Assembly: GCA_019400425.1 (NCBI GenBank)
Contig: JAFREE010000236.1
Coordinates: forward strand, 1 to 28,276
Direction: 5' to 3'
Source: Hymenochaete sp. R1
Lineage: Eukaryota; Basidiomycota; Agaricomycetes; Hymenochaetales; Hymenochaetaceae
Length of the DNA stretch: 28,276 nt
Below the pieces are notes generated by a model. That model saw only the letters and a list, made by a program, of their open reading frames with translations. It was not told the origin of the DNA and searched no databases. Shown here in pieces: positions 1 to 10,801 of this stretch. A program made the translations under genes and the position numbers. How positions within the stretch are numbered: position 1 is the stretch's first letter; each line of letters starts with the position of its first letter.

Positions 1-2
1 CT

Positions 3-1160
3 TTGGACACGTTCTTTCTGGCACTCGAAAACTTGAAGGAACCCAAAGACAAGGACGAGATCAAAGGTTGCTTTGATCGTAGTAAGAAGATTGAGGAATC
101 TTTCCAGGTGGAAAAGGATCAAAGATTTGCGTCGCTGGTGCAACAGTTCGAGAGCGAAACAGGCAAGCCGCCATCGAAACAAGCTTCTTTGAGATTCGAG
201 TTTCTGAAAGGTCTGGTGAAAGACGTCGGTGATATGTTGCATGGAGTGTGTGATCTCATTTCCCAGGGAAAGCAATGGGAATCTGTAGACGTTAGCAATG
301 CAGTGGCGCACTGGGAGAAACTCGACACGCTTTTCTACAACGTCTCACTCACCAGCATCGACCTTCTTAAACGACACCTCGCCGATCACAGTCTCCCATA
401 CAGTGATAGAATGGCTAAACTTTCCACAGATTTACATGCGGCTAAACTCAATCCTGATGTAAAACAGGATGCTCGTACCAATTGCGCGCGAGACGGGAAG
501 TCTTGGGCTAAATTAAATGCTGAAGAGAGCGTGTCAAAGGCTCGTAAAATGCATTGGCAGTACCTCAGGTGGACGTATCTCGCGAACGTATGTCAAGAGA
601 TTGTCGACGTCATAAAGGACTCGGGCTTGGGTACGTCTACCGCAGGATCCAATGACGAATCCGGCACCCCGGGCGGTCTCAGAGATGACTTACGCAGCCT
701 ATGCAGCACTATGAACACAAACTATAAAAAGTACCTTCATGAATATCTTGATGTTGAAGCGCTGCGCCATTGGAACCTCGGAACGAAAGCGACCGGGCTC
801 GGAAAAACCAAGATGCACTTACGTCGCTTACGCCATCATATTATCGTAATGCAGCGATTGACTGTAAACATCAAAGATGCGGGTGCAACTACGGCAGTAG
901 GTCAGCAACTCACAGAGAAGAAGGAAAATCTCGACCTCAGAATGAAGGGACACCACAAGAAACATCGTAAGGAGCTTCAAAGATACGAGCGTGAGCTTGG
1001 AATGACGGAGGCGGATGGGGTTATGTTTGCCAAGTATGGGGTGCCAATCTTTCCGCCCTCAAAGAAGAGGGCTGTTGAAAGCGAAAGCATGATGGGTAGT
1101 GCACCTGCGAAGAAAGCTAGAAGTGGTGAAGGAAGCGGGGGGAAAGGAACAAAGAAGTAG
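3..1160 (+). CDS. Unrecognised basic protein, 5' end cut by window edge
   Basis: The frame is open to the left edge and ends at TAG (1158-1160), giving at least 385 residues without an intron. The first codon in the window is TTG, so the true start lies outside; the first in-frame ATG is near 234. The protein is rich in Lys, Arg, Glu and Leu and looks largely helical, with a possible coiled-coil stretch around residues 265-330. The tail is basic, low in complexity and resembles a nuclear localisation signal (PSKKRAVE, then PAKKARS, ending GGKGTKK). I recognise no catalytic motif or family. It could be a nuclear protein or the 3' exon of a larger gene. That it is coding is fairly likely from its length and codon choice; its function is unknown. 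Confidence 0.6.
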   Translation: MDTFFLALENLKEPKDKDEIKGCFDRSKKIEESFQVEKDQRFASLVQQFESETGKPPSKQASLRFEFLKGLVKDVGDMLHGVCDLISQGKQWESVDVSNAVAHWEKLDTLFYNVSLTSIDLLKRHLADHSLPYSDRMAKLSTDLHAAKLNPDVKQDARTNCARDGKSWAKLNAEESVSKARKMHWQYLRWTYLANVCQEIVDVIKDSGLGTSTAGSNDESGTPGGLRDDLRSLCSTMNTNYKKYLHEYLDVEALRHWNLGTKATGLGKTKMHLRRLRHHIIVMQRLTVNIKDAGATTAVGQQLTEKKENLDLRMKGHHKKHRKELQRYERELGMTEADGVMFAKYGVPIFPPSKKRAVESESMMGSAPAKKARSGEGSGGKGTKK

Positions 1161-3055
1161 GTGAGAGCAACGGTACCAGGACGATTATTATACCACGACA
1201 AATCATTGCTTCCTACCCATCCACACAATTCTACCGATGATCGACCCATTTGATTTCTTGTCTGAAGCATCGATCACTTCCATAAGCTGTAGTCACCGTA
1301 AATGGGTGTAAATTACCTAGATTCTGAGGTACCATGTCAAAGCTGAATATCATTATGTGAATAAAAAGGCCCCACTGCACAGATTATTGATTCTGGAACT
1401 CATAGTATGAAGCAACGGTAGCCCAAGGAGTCTTGCGAAAGACGGATAGGGTGGGTGTGTCACTGAGGTCGAAGAGGTCGCGCCCACCCAATTTAGTCAA
1501 AGACGCAGCAATAACGGAAATAGTTAGTCATTATGGTGATGGAGCATGTTCAAGCGGAATAGCGTCGTATCTCAGTATCTGACTCTCATGCTCAGTCATC
1601 AGCGGCGCATCGAGGTAGAGATGAAGAGAAAAGAGACGTGTTATTTATTGAGGAATGTCGTCGTCGTCGTCGTCGTCGTCGATCAAGATCAAGTTGGGCG
1701 CGCGTCTTCAATCTTGGTTCTTCAACCTGGACCGTCATCACTGCCATCTTGGTTTTCTACAGTCTCCACCATGATTTTGACCTTTTTCTCAAGTGCGACC
1801 TCTCACTCAAAATGGAACACGATCTCTGCGGGTTGCTTACGCTGCTCGACTTCTGGGATCGCACGACTTCAAGTTGGCAAGCACCAGCGTCGTTTTGCTT
1901 CCAAGGAAAAGCGTGCTACGTGCATCTCTCCGTCAAAACAGTCGTTTCATCTTCCTTTTATCATCTCATACCAATTTACGGTGTACCGCCTAAATGGCTG
2001 TCAACTTGATTTAGGCAGGACCTCTAGCTGGATGTTTAGTGACGAGCTCGCACCGCGTGTTTCTTCCCCTACCGACCGACGCCCTCGCTTCAAGCACATT
2101 AATATTGTCGCAAGAACTCCGTCGGATTTCAACCAGGCTCCAATGGCTGAAACAATTAAGGCCATTATGACGACTGCTCTGTTGTTCACCACGCCAGTTC
2201 CTTTGGGTTCTTCGCTAGGATGTATCCGACGAAAAAAATGACCAAAATGGTCTTCAGACTCAAGAGTGGACATGCGCACGCTCAACTCAACGCCACTTCG
2301 AGGAGTCTGGGCGAGATTCAACGCTCGATTGGGTTTTTGATGATATAGGATGGATGACTAGGTCCAAACATTTGTGCATGGAATAACGGATCTAGTGCGT
2401 GAGCATCTCAACGTTTCTTATTTCCGTTATCATGATGTTCCCTGACCACTTTCTTTACCCCCCCCCCCTTTCCCCACATTTCCCAAATGCTAAATTTACG
2501 GGTTATTGTGCTACTATGAAGAACCAAGTTCCCAAACTGCATTGGCATAATAATTTGAGTCACTCGCCATCGCCAAGAATTGCCACAGTTGGAAACCCCA
2601 AACAACAGAAGGCGCATCCTCCTTGGTTTGCTGAGCGATACCTACTCTCTAAATCTCTATCAGCAACTTATCGTATACTCTATGATTCTTGAAAGCAGTT
2701 TACAGCAGTCTTCAAGCATTTTACTGAGATGCGCCAAATGGAGGAGATTAAACAAGCGCCAGCCATTGGAAATCGGAAATGGTTGGAATTAGAGAGTCGT
2801 GTTACATTTACTTGTGCATGTATTCAAGACCACGGTGTGAATGGAAATGAAGCTAGGGGTACAAGGTTTGGGCTCAGGGGAGTACCCTGGCTCATGTAAA
2901 GGGTATTGAAACAGGGGATGGTGAGAAAAGTAAAGCTGAGAAGACAAGAAAGAAGTCGTGAATCATGAAGGAATATGAATGATCAAAAAAGCGACGAGCG
3001 ATGAACAGTATTTAAAAGAGTGCATAGTTCATTTCCGAAGAAGCGATACCGGTAC
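1161..3055. other. Intergenic, no supported gene
   Basis: About 1.9 kb between the left-edge gene and the small minus-strand gene. It holds a GTC microsatellite at 1657-1680 and a C-run near 2459-2468. A 231-codon frame (1546-2241 plus) and a 106-codon frame (2001-2321 minus) overlap each other. Neither resembles a known family or shows consistent exon structure, so neither is called as a gene. Confidence 0.5.
1657..1680. repeat. (GTC)8 trinucleotide microsatellite
   Basis: Eight perfect GTC units. Read on the minus strand they would encode Asp repeats, as a shorter GTC run at about 10810-10824 would do just upstream of the WHI2-like start. Here no credible reading frame contains them. Confidence 0.9.
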
Positions 3056-3408
3056 TCAGTATGCTCCTCCAGCCCTGCGCCTTCCCCAGCGCCTACGCCC
3101 ACCCCAGTAGCCTGGAATTGCAACAGTTCAGTCAGCTGCCATACGAATGTGGCGTAATACCGGGGTGACTTACTCGTACGACGTCTGCCAGTGCAGCATC
3201 TGCAACAGATAATGTCCTCGATCACCAGGAAGATAGCGACGATAACCTGAATAGTTGCAGAGGGATAGGAGTCAGCTGGGTCACTTGTGCAGAGTTACTG
3301 TATCATACGCACCCCGACGATAGCAGAGACGATGGTCTCAATGACGCCTGCGATGGCAGAGATGACGGCAATGATGCCGCTCCCAATAGCGGAGACGATG
3401 CTGCCCAT
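3056..3408 (-). CDS. Small hydrophobic, Cys-containing membrane-like protein, 74 aa
   Basis: Three exons on the minus strand, 3408-3313, 3246-3174 and 3111-3056, joined by GT-AG introns of 66 and 62 nt with the frame kept throughout. The N-terminal half is a regular Ile/Val/Ala/Gly/Ser-rich hydrophobic helix beginning MGSIVSAIGSGIIAVISAI, then a second Ile/Val run (VIVAIFLVIEDII), a CCRCC cluster at about residues 45-49, and a basic Arg/Gly/Trp tail ending RRRAGGAY. This layout (amphipathic hydrophobic start, Cys cluster, RG-rich tail) is one I associate with short multi-copy proteins in Agaricomycete genomes; their function is unknown to me. The Cys cluster might be palmitoylated, which is inference. 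A TATATAAA box lies about 110 nt upstream of the ATG. Confidence 0.72.
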
Positions 3409-4243
3409 TGTGTCTTGAATGAAGTATGCACGCGTAAGTTTTGTTCTCGAAGTCAGAAAGAAGTGTGGTGAGTTCGAGGAAGAGATTTGATCGATGTCAC
3501 TTGTTCAATGGCGAGCTTTATATATGTCTCCTTCGGACCTTGACTCTCAGTACAAATGAAGGGGGAAGGGCCGACTCCAGCGTGTTGCTGTGATGATGTC
3601 ATAGAGGATGTCATAATGCTCCTCAAATTTACAAATTTAGAACTTTATCCCCTGAAGCGCGTCCATTGGCCACAAACACATGTAAATATGGGCGTATACA
3701 AAAAAAATAGACCGTGTCTTTGCTTTTTTTTTCTTTCACTGGCAAACACAGGTGAATATTTGCGCGTAGGGTAATGGTTTGGGTCGAGGGTGTACGATAT
3801 TAGGGGTGTATCACTGTGGCTCGGAGCTTGAGCGGATGCGGATGCACGATCGCACGATCTTAGAAAGAAAACACATTTCAATGCGGAGTTAGCACGTCAA
3901 TGATAGTACAGGGCTATATAATCAGTTTCAACAGTTTGGTATCGGTATACACGAATGTGGATATAAGTATGCTCGATGTTGTGCGACAAAAGCCGGTAGC
4001 TTGAAGAGAAAGTTTAAGTTATAATCCAAGCAGAAAGGGAGGTCAGTTTAAGATTGTCCTCTCGGTGGCTTGGAAAGTATAGAGACGATCATTACAAGGA
4101 TACTAAAGACGTTTGTTGTTCGAAAGGCTATTTGTTCCGTGTCTGTGTGTGTATTTCATTCTTTGAGGTCTACGCACGTAATAGGAGTATTAAATAAAAA
4201 TCAGATCAGATCAGATCGTATGTCTGAGAACTTGCATCCGCGC
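3409..4243. other. Intergenic between two minus-strand genes
   Basis: It contains the promoter of the small hydrophobic protein (right of 3408) and the 3' flank of the MED25-like gene (left of 4244). A-runs and T-runs occur near 3700-3732, and a short GATCA repeat lies at about 4199-4217. I see no gene. Confidence 0.5.
3517..3524 (-). promoter_or_regulatory. TATA box of the small hydrophobic protein gene
   Basis: TATATAAA on the minus strand, about 110 nt upstream of the ATG at 3408. Its position suits a fungal core promoter with a moderate 5' leader. Confidence 0.5.
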
Positions 4244-7200
4244 TTACCAGGGCGAATAAGACGGCCTTCCGCTTCCACCTTGCCCTCGATTCTGAGCTTC
4301 CTTTGCCAAAAATTGTGCCCTCGACGGCGCATAGAAATCCTCGGGCAACTAATCAATTTAAAAGAAATTGGCAAATCACCAGTCAACATAAATCAAGAGG
4401 CGAAGCGGACACTTACATCTGGAATTTGCCCGCTGCCTGTAACACTCATACCAGCCCCACCTGCGTTTGAGTGTCCCTTCCAGCTCTCGTCGAATACAAG
4501 TCCCATACCGGCTCCGTGCCCATGCCCTTCTCGGGAGCCTACAATAGAACCCGTAGACCCGACGGATCCTACAGACCCTACGGAACCCGCACTCGAAAGC
4601 ATAGGAGCACCGAACGGAACCGGTCCACCATGACCACCACTGGCATCCGACCCAACTGACCGCCCTGGTACTGTCGCGCCGGTCGATGCAGTCATTGTAG
4701 TACCACCCGAGCCGCCCTCCTGACGACGTTGGTGATGTCCCGACACGGGACTCATCCCTCCATGTCCTTGCCCCTGTGCGTGACCCATTTCCTCCATGGC
4801 GGCGTGCAAACGCGCGACGCTCTGCGCCTCGTATGCAGGGTCGAAAAGAAACGGAGCCTGTCCTCGTGCGTCGAGCGGAGCGCTCGCCTGGACTATTTCG
4901 ACTCCTACGTTGTCTGAATCGACCTCGAGGTCGGAGTCGCGCTCTTCGGGGACGCCGAGGCCCAGTCCCAGGCTACCTGTAGTGAACTGCGGGTGTGCTT
5001 GCGCATGTGGGTGGTGAAGATAATGTTGGCGAGGCTGAGGTTGGGAGCTTAACGACGTGATTGTACCGCTAGAAGAGGGTGGGTATCCAGAGTGAGAGAC
5101 GTAGTAAGGGTTCCCATAGGGAGAGGTATAAGACCCTCCATCGCCTTGCATGCCCGGCCCAGACGCTGATCCGTATGCGTTCCCAGGCCCGCCGAACATC
5201 TGTGTACCAGCGTAGACAGGTGAGCCTAAGGGGAATGGGAATGCTCCACCTCCCGGGCTGGGAGCATGCGTGTGCGTTGGGGAATGGAGGGAATGCGTCG
5301 CGGTTGGGCTGCTCGACGGTGGTTGATAAGGGTGGTGGTGAGTTTGGTGACTTCCTATTGGGTACTGAAGGGTCATACGCGTATCCAAAGTATGTGGATA
5401 CAATCCGCCTTGAGGAACATGGCAATGGGACGAGCTGTGACTTGGCTGCGACAGACTTGTAAGGCTGTTTGAAAGCGTTGAGCCTGAAGTGTCCGAAGCG
5501 GGGGATGAGGGTGGAGGATACCCAGGACCAACGCCCGCAGGTAGACTGGTCGTGCTTGAGCTTGTCCCCGGATTCACATAAACGCTAGACAGCTGCTGTT
5601 GCTGTTGCTGCTGTTGGGGTTGTTGAGGCTGGGGAGCGAAACCAGCATCGGGAGGAAGGTTGCGCAAGTCTAGAGAAGAAGTGTGCGAAAAGGAATGATG
5701 TCGCATCCGGCCCGATCCCGAACCAGGTCTCCCCACCCAACTCGCGTTCCTGCCCCCGCCTCCACCAGCACTCCCACCCGTCACCGATGCTCCGGCCGAG
5801 CGATGACTCGCACTCCCGCTCGCACTACTGGCGCTCGTGCTAGTTGACCCCAAACTCTTTAGCCGCTCTCGTCGTGGCGAGGGAGAGGGCGGCAGAGGCG
5901 CCGGGTCCCTCTCACGGAAGAACGCAGTACGTCGCGATCGGGTGCGTTCCCCCGGTCGACGTCGATTCGCAAGGCCATGAAGGTATTGCATACGTGAAAC
6001 GAGTGAGGTATGAGTGGGTGCGTTTGATGAGCTGGAGCTTGCACTTGCGCCTGCGCCCGAGCCGGAGCTGAGGGAATGTTTGCTTGCGGCGAGAGCGAGG
6101 TTGGCATTGATGAGGTCCATTGGGGAAATGGGGAATTGAGGGAGAGATTCATCGTCGCTGCCTTCGAGCGGAGAACCGCCTGCTCGAGGCGAGGGAGGGA
6201 CCGAGACGGGCAGATTCATCTCGGGCCATTCTTCGGGTGGATGATCTGGTGAAACAAAATGAAAGAAATGAAAACGCGTATCAGTTTCGTCTCGTTTAGC
6301 TTCCGTTATTCATTCGAGTGCTAAGCGCCCGATAGACTCTTGTAATGCACATTTTGCAAATTGTTTCGATCGGAGAGGGGAGATGGCAAGGTGAATGGAT
6401 GTCGTTGCTTACCATGTTTTTCGCGTCGGTATCTGTTCGACCCAGAAAGATGGCAGATACAGTGCGTGTTATCGACGGGCTGCCATGGTATTACCTCTTG
6501 GCGTGATTGCGCGCGCATCTACCATCGTGTTTTTCGTTAGCACCTCTTCACTTCCACTTCGCTTAACGCTGCAACGAGGCCAAAAGCAAATATGAAGGAT
6601 TCGCAGGGTTTACAGGCTACAAGCCGTAAACCCGCAGGTGAACGAAGATGGATGATAACCGTAGCATTGGGGGTTAAGATGTAGGGGTCGGATATTGGGG
6701 AAAGGCAAATCCTTTTGAAATGTTTTGAACAAATAAACGAAACCTGACCCACCGTTTTTCTGAAGACGTCAAAGATCCGAGCGAGGCGGACAGCTGGATT
6801 CGCGATCACATGCATAACAATGTCGTTCTGTGAAACTGAGCCAGTCAACGGATCTGTTCTTATCGCACCCAACCCTCTGCCTCAGGTGGAGTAGAAACTC
6901 TCTTCTCCAGACCTCTCGCTCCCCCCTTTCTTCTCTCTTCTCACCTCCTGTTGCGAGGAGTCATAGGAGTCAGGAAAAGACGGTCATAAGACCCAGACTA
7001 ACCTCTTTCAACTTCTTTGCGACCGACCCCCATCTGGCATCCTCCGACTCTCCCGATCCCGCAGGCGTTTCGACGGGAGCTTGCGATGACGATGCGATGG
7101 GTGCATTTGCTTCCGTCGACTGGCTTTGGGGTGACTTGTCGGTAGACGACGGAGCGGGTGCCGATCCGGAATCTTCTATAGGGTTCGACATCGCCACGAT

Positions 7201-7914
7201 GAAAAGATGGCGGGTCACTGGAATATGCGGTGCCGAGGTGGGACCACCCAGGAAAAACTGGAGGCGAGAAATCCCCCAGATTGCGCAGGAGAAGAGTAAG
7301 AAATCACAAGTTAGAGGGGCTACTTGTCAATATCATGCAGGGGGAGGGGAAATTTGCAGAAGTCGGTCGGGCGGTCATGCAAGTTATGGGGAAAATGGGA
7401 TGGGGGAAAGAGAGGCTTCGAGCCACTCGGCCGAAACGACATAACTCACGTCGATTGACTGGCGTATGAACGCCGCCGACATCTTGTTGCGCGGGAGATT
7501 CACGATATCGATGTCGGGGAAATCGTTGAAGTGTCGCTGCGATTTCGGCGGGCCGGTCGCATCGTCAGGCAAGCGTGAATCCTGCGTCTTGCCTGTCGTC
7601 ATCCAGAATATCTGGACCTGTGTTTGGACGAAGAAGTGACACGTCGTCAGAAAACCAAATCAAATCACATGCTCGTTTTGTTTTCGCTTTGTATGTGTGA
7701 AAAAAATATGATGTATAGGGGGAAAGTAGCTCACATTTCCATGCGGATTAGCAAGCCGTACTGCACCTAGAATACCTGGCAGAATATGCTGCTGGAGGTC
7801 TGTCCAATGATCGAGCATCGCCAAAGAGTTTTCGATGAGCAGGAGGACATGCACAGCTTGACCTGGTCGTGCGGGACCAAAAACAGCAACAGGTGGTAAT
7901 TGAGCCATTCGCAC
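4244..7914 (-). CDS. MED25-like von Willebrand A domain protein with long disordered tail, 905 aa
   Basis: Seven exons: 7914-7735, 7617-7450, 7257-7003, 6827-6753, 6518-6413, 6245-4417 and 4348-4244. All introns are GT-AG and every junction keeps frame. The first about 230 residues look like the Mediator MED25 vWA domain: HVLLLIENSLAM where vWA domains carry the metal site (degenerate, IEN rather than DxSxS, as in MED25), then VQIFWMTTG, then a TRHLFIVAMSNP strand where MED25 has a similar hydrophobic strand followed by NSPP. The sixth exon encodes over 600 residues of Ser, Gly, Pro and His-rich sequence with a Gln run at about residues 468-480. The seventh adds LPEDFYAPSR and ends SYSPW. By family this would be a Mediator or activator-binding nuclear protein. 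An ATG at 7908 is an alternative start. The vWA assignment is fairly firm; the exact orthology is inference. Confidence 0.7.
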
Positions 7915-9354
7915 TCAATAAATGTGGCGTATAACAGCAAAAGTCGGATCCAAGTAGAAGGAAATCAAGATGCCAGCACGTTTCAGAATGTAAAGCGCGA
8001 GTAGGTACGAAAAGACGGATATGGTTTCTGAGATAGCTGAGGAGGAGGAGAGGGGGAAAGCCAAAGTTCGGGACAGGAACAGGATGCGGCACAAAAGCCA
8101 AACGCCTTTATTACTCTATTTATTTATTTGGCGCCTCCGCCCTTCCGTGTTGGTGTCCGAGGCTGTGAGCCTCCCCTTTGCCGTTTCCCAGAGAATTTGC
8201 GCTTCCAATCGGAAGAAAAAGACGAGAGAAAACTTTATCTCTTCCAAAGCCTGTTCAGAATCAGGAGCTAGTGCTTGTTGAAAAGAAGGAGGAGCTGCCG
8301 GGCGGGGTTGGTGGGGACGATACCGAGGCGAGAGAAGGATGATTGGGTTTGTTTTGGGTAAGCTTGAGATGGATGGGATGATTGGAGAGGAACAAGGACC
8401 TACAATTTCAGATGAGGAAGGGGGCGAGAGGACACGAAGCGAAGCTTAAGGGACTAGAAAGGGAAGAATTGCTGGGAAAACGATGAGAACGTGAACAAGT
8501 CCTTTAGGGGTCGACGGACGCTTGACCTGAATGGGAAATCATAAAAAAGATCCGTCTGTTGATTCGGTGCGTACGTACAGAACGACGTCCACGGAGTACG
8601 TACGCTGCTGCAGCGCATACGTAGCCGTCCTTCAATACCTTTTTGGCTCTTCGCGGTCTCCCAGGGCCTCCCGGCTTTCTTTTTTCTTTTCTTTCTTGCG
8701 AGTAGGTACGTGTACTACGGTAGTCTGGACCACAGAGACCAAACCGCCGGATCGAGAGTCCAAAAGGAGATCAAAGGAGCCCGACAAAAGAACAAGGTAA
8801 GGTCGGAGGCGCCAGTGGTACTACGACCAGCTGAGTCAGAGTGAGAGGAAAGAGATGACCAAAAGGTGACGCAAGACTTTTGAATTGAGGTCATTGAAAG
8901 AGGGGAGCGCTTTCGTATCGTTCCGAGCCTCATCAGTATCCATCTGCATGAGAACAAGTGAACGACACGAATCTATATCCAGTAAATCTTCATTTTCAAT
9001 TCAGTTCCTCTCGCTGTCTGTAGTCGATTGCACGCACGAACCTGGGGAATTGCGCCCACAGCCGGGATCAGTACTGGTAGCCATCAGCGGTCGTCATCAA
9101 AACAAAGATCAGAGCAATCAGCAGTCATCTCTCGCGCCGCTCGACTACGAAAAATTGCTTATAAACATCATATTACAAAGCAAAACAAACTGATGGATGC
9201 ACTGCAAAGGCTCAGGCTAAACTTGCGACGGAATCCAGTATAGTGAAGAAACGTTAAAGAAAGGGTATACAGGCAAATGCAAGGCGATATAGCTATGATA
9301 AGAAACCCGAGAGGCAAGGACAATAGGCTGGCTTCCAAGATCCGATAGGAACCG
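7915..9354. other. Intergenic, promoter side of the MED25-like gene
   Basis: About 1.4 kb. It lies upstream of the MED25-like gene and downstream of the WHI2-like gene. It is purine-rich around 8280-8460 and has a cluster of TACGTA-type palindromes at 8571-8576, 8597-8602 and about 8617-8622, with a related GTACGTGTAC at about 8706-8715. The short open frames in it look like chance. Confidence 0.5.
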
Positions 9355-10801
9355 TTAAATCTGGAGTGAGAGCATTCGCATTCAGTATCCTCGGTGAATC
9401 AGCTCGACATGTGAAAGAACAACGTACCAAACTCAGCTCGAGCGTCCACACTCGTCGAGCCCACAATTTGACGTTCAACGGCGTTTCCGCTTGGTCCGTC
9501 CGAGGCAACTCCACTTCCACGCCATCCCACCAGCACTTCCTCTGCAAAGATCAAAAACAAATGAGAACAATGATTTATTTTTGAAGCGAGAAAGGAAGAG
9601 CCGGGAATCGTCAATCATGCGCTTCTAAACCAGAAGGACGGCCGCGGAATGAAAGAGCAACTCACAGCCGGTTTACGCCAGAAAAGAAGCAGCTTTTGGG
9701 CGGTCCCCATCTGCCCGTAGTCGATCGTGACGGCAGGCTCCCCAGGAGCCGCAGATGATTGGTTGTGCGCGATGCCCGTCTTGAGGAGGACGAGGGCAAT
9801 AGAGGAGATACAGCACCGGGACGGCTCCAGCGCACGGTAACCCCACATATCTTCGCGATCAAACCCGCTGATGACGACAGTAAACAACAAGTCAGAAGGT
9901 GCTCGCACGATATCCGAGTGAATACAGTTGTTATCAGTCAGATAACTGGATGCACGCGGCACCCAGCTCACCTGACCGGTACGGCACCGAAAAGGTGAGG
10001 AACACGACACTCACCTCATACACAACATATCGATCAAGTGCTGCTCAGCGACGTTGTTTTCTTTATTCACATTCCGTTGCAGGGCCGTGAATATATTTCG
10101 TTTCTCAAGCAAAACCTCCCCACACCGTCGTTTGATGTCAAGCACAAATTCATTTGCGATACCGGTCGCGTCGGTGGACGGCTTCCCGTCTTTGGGCGGG
10201 ATAGCAAAATATTCGAGTTCCTCCCGCAGAACAATGATGGCTTGCTTGGTGAGTAGAGGATTATTTTGGCTAATAGACGCCAGGCCTCCACCAAAATCGG
10301 TCGGAGTTCCCGTGACGTTTTCCGCGAGGTGCTGCTGTGCAGCAAATAGACCAGGGGTAGTCGTGGTACCATAGAACGTATCTGACGCCTCGCGGAAGAA
10401 GTTGAGGACATATTGGAAACACTTGGGGTCAAACTAACGGCAAAAGAGAGCGAAAATGAGACAAACGCGCTGTGGAGCAAGATAGACACGGCGTGGAGGG
10501 GAGAGGATTAGGAGCATGGAGAAAAAGCACTCACATCGACACCGTATATCTCCTCATCTTCTTCGTTATCGCCGCCATCTGACAACGCAACGCTTTGCCT
10601 ACTGAGTACAAGTCCGTTAGGAAAGAGGCAGAGAAGAACGGATTCGGGGAGGTTCATGATGGTCTCGCGGTCTACGGAGAACCGCTCGCCCCGAAGGTCG
10701 AGCTGGAGCCGAGTGAGTAGCTGAGGTTGGAGGTTGACATGGGCAGATTGGTTCTGCTGAACTTGAGTAATGGGCGAGCTGGACGCAACAGCGGCGGCCA
10801 T
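9355..10801 (-). CDS. WHI2: WHI2-like BTB/POZ-type stress-response regulator, 335 aa
   Basis: Five exons: 10801-10535, 10433-10015, 9867-9666, 9541-9428 and 9360-9355. Junctions keep frame, and the last exon supplies only Ile plus the stop. Reading through the last donor would instead give a 378-residue form ending at 9293. An N-terminal BTB/KCTD-like fold is visible: LRGERFSVDRETIMNLPES, then VALSDGG, then FDPKCFQYVLNFFRE at about residues 90-104. Next comes a segment with LREELEYFAIPP, typical of KCTD and Whi2 proteins, and a C-terminal part with SGFDREDMWGYRALEPS and ending RRVWTLELSLI. Yeast Whi2 works with Psr phosphatases in the general stress response and in restraining TORC1 under low amino acids; the same role here is by family. 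I chose the ATG at 10801 because it sits in a good context (GACATGGCC) below a TATA-like box. An ATG at 10954 would add 51 residues including an Asp run, but lies upstream of that box. Confidence 0.75.

Noticed and set aside
1546..2241. 231-codon plus-strand frame with a poly-Val run
   Set aside because: The run comes from the GTC microsatellite; composition is not protein-like, and a competing minus-strand frame overlaps. No family match.
2001..2321. 106-codon minus-strand frame
   Set aside because: Reads somewhat more naturally than the overlapping plus frame, but no splice partners or family signature could be found.
6830..7444. 204-codon plus-strand frame
   Set aside because: Antisense to exons and introns of the MED25-like gene, whose frame and splice sites are consistent.
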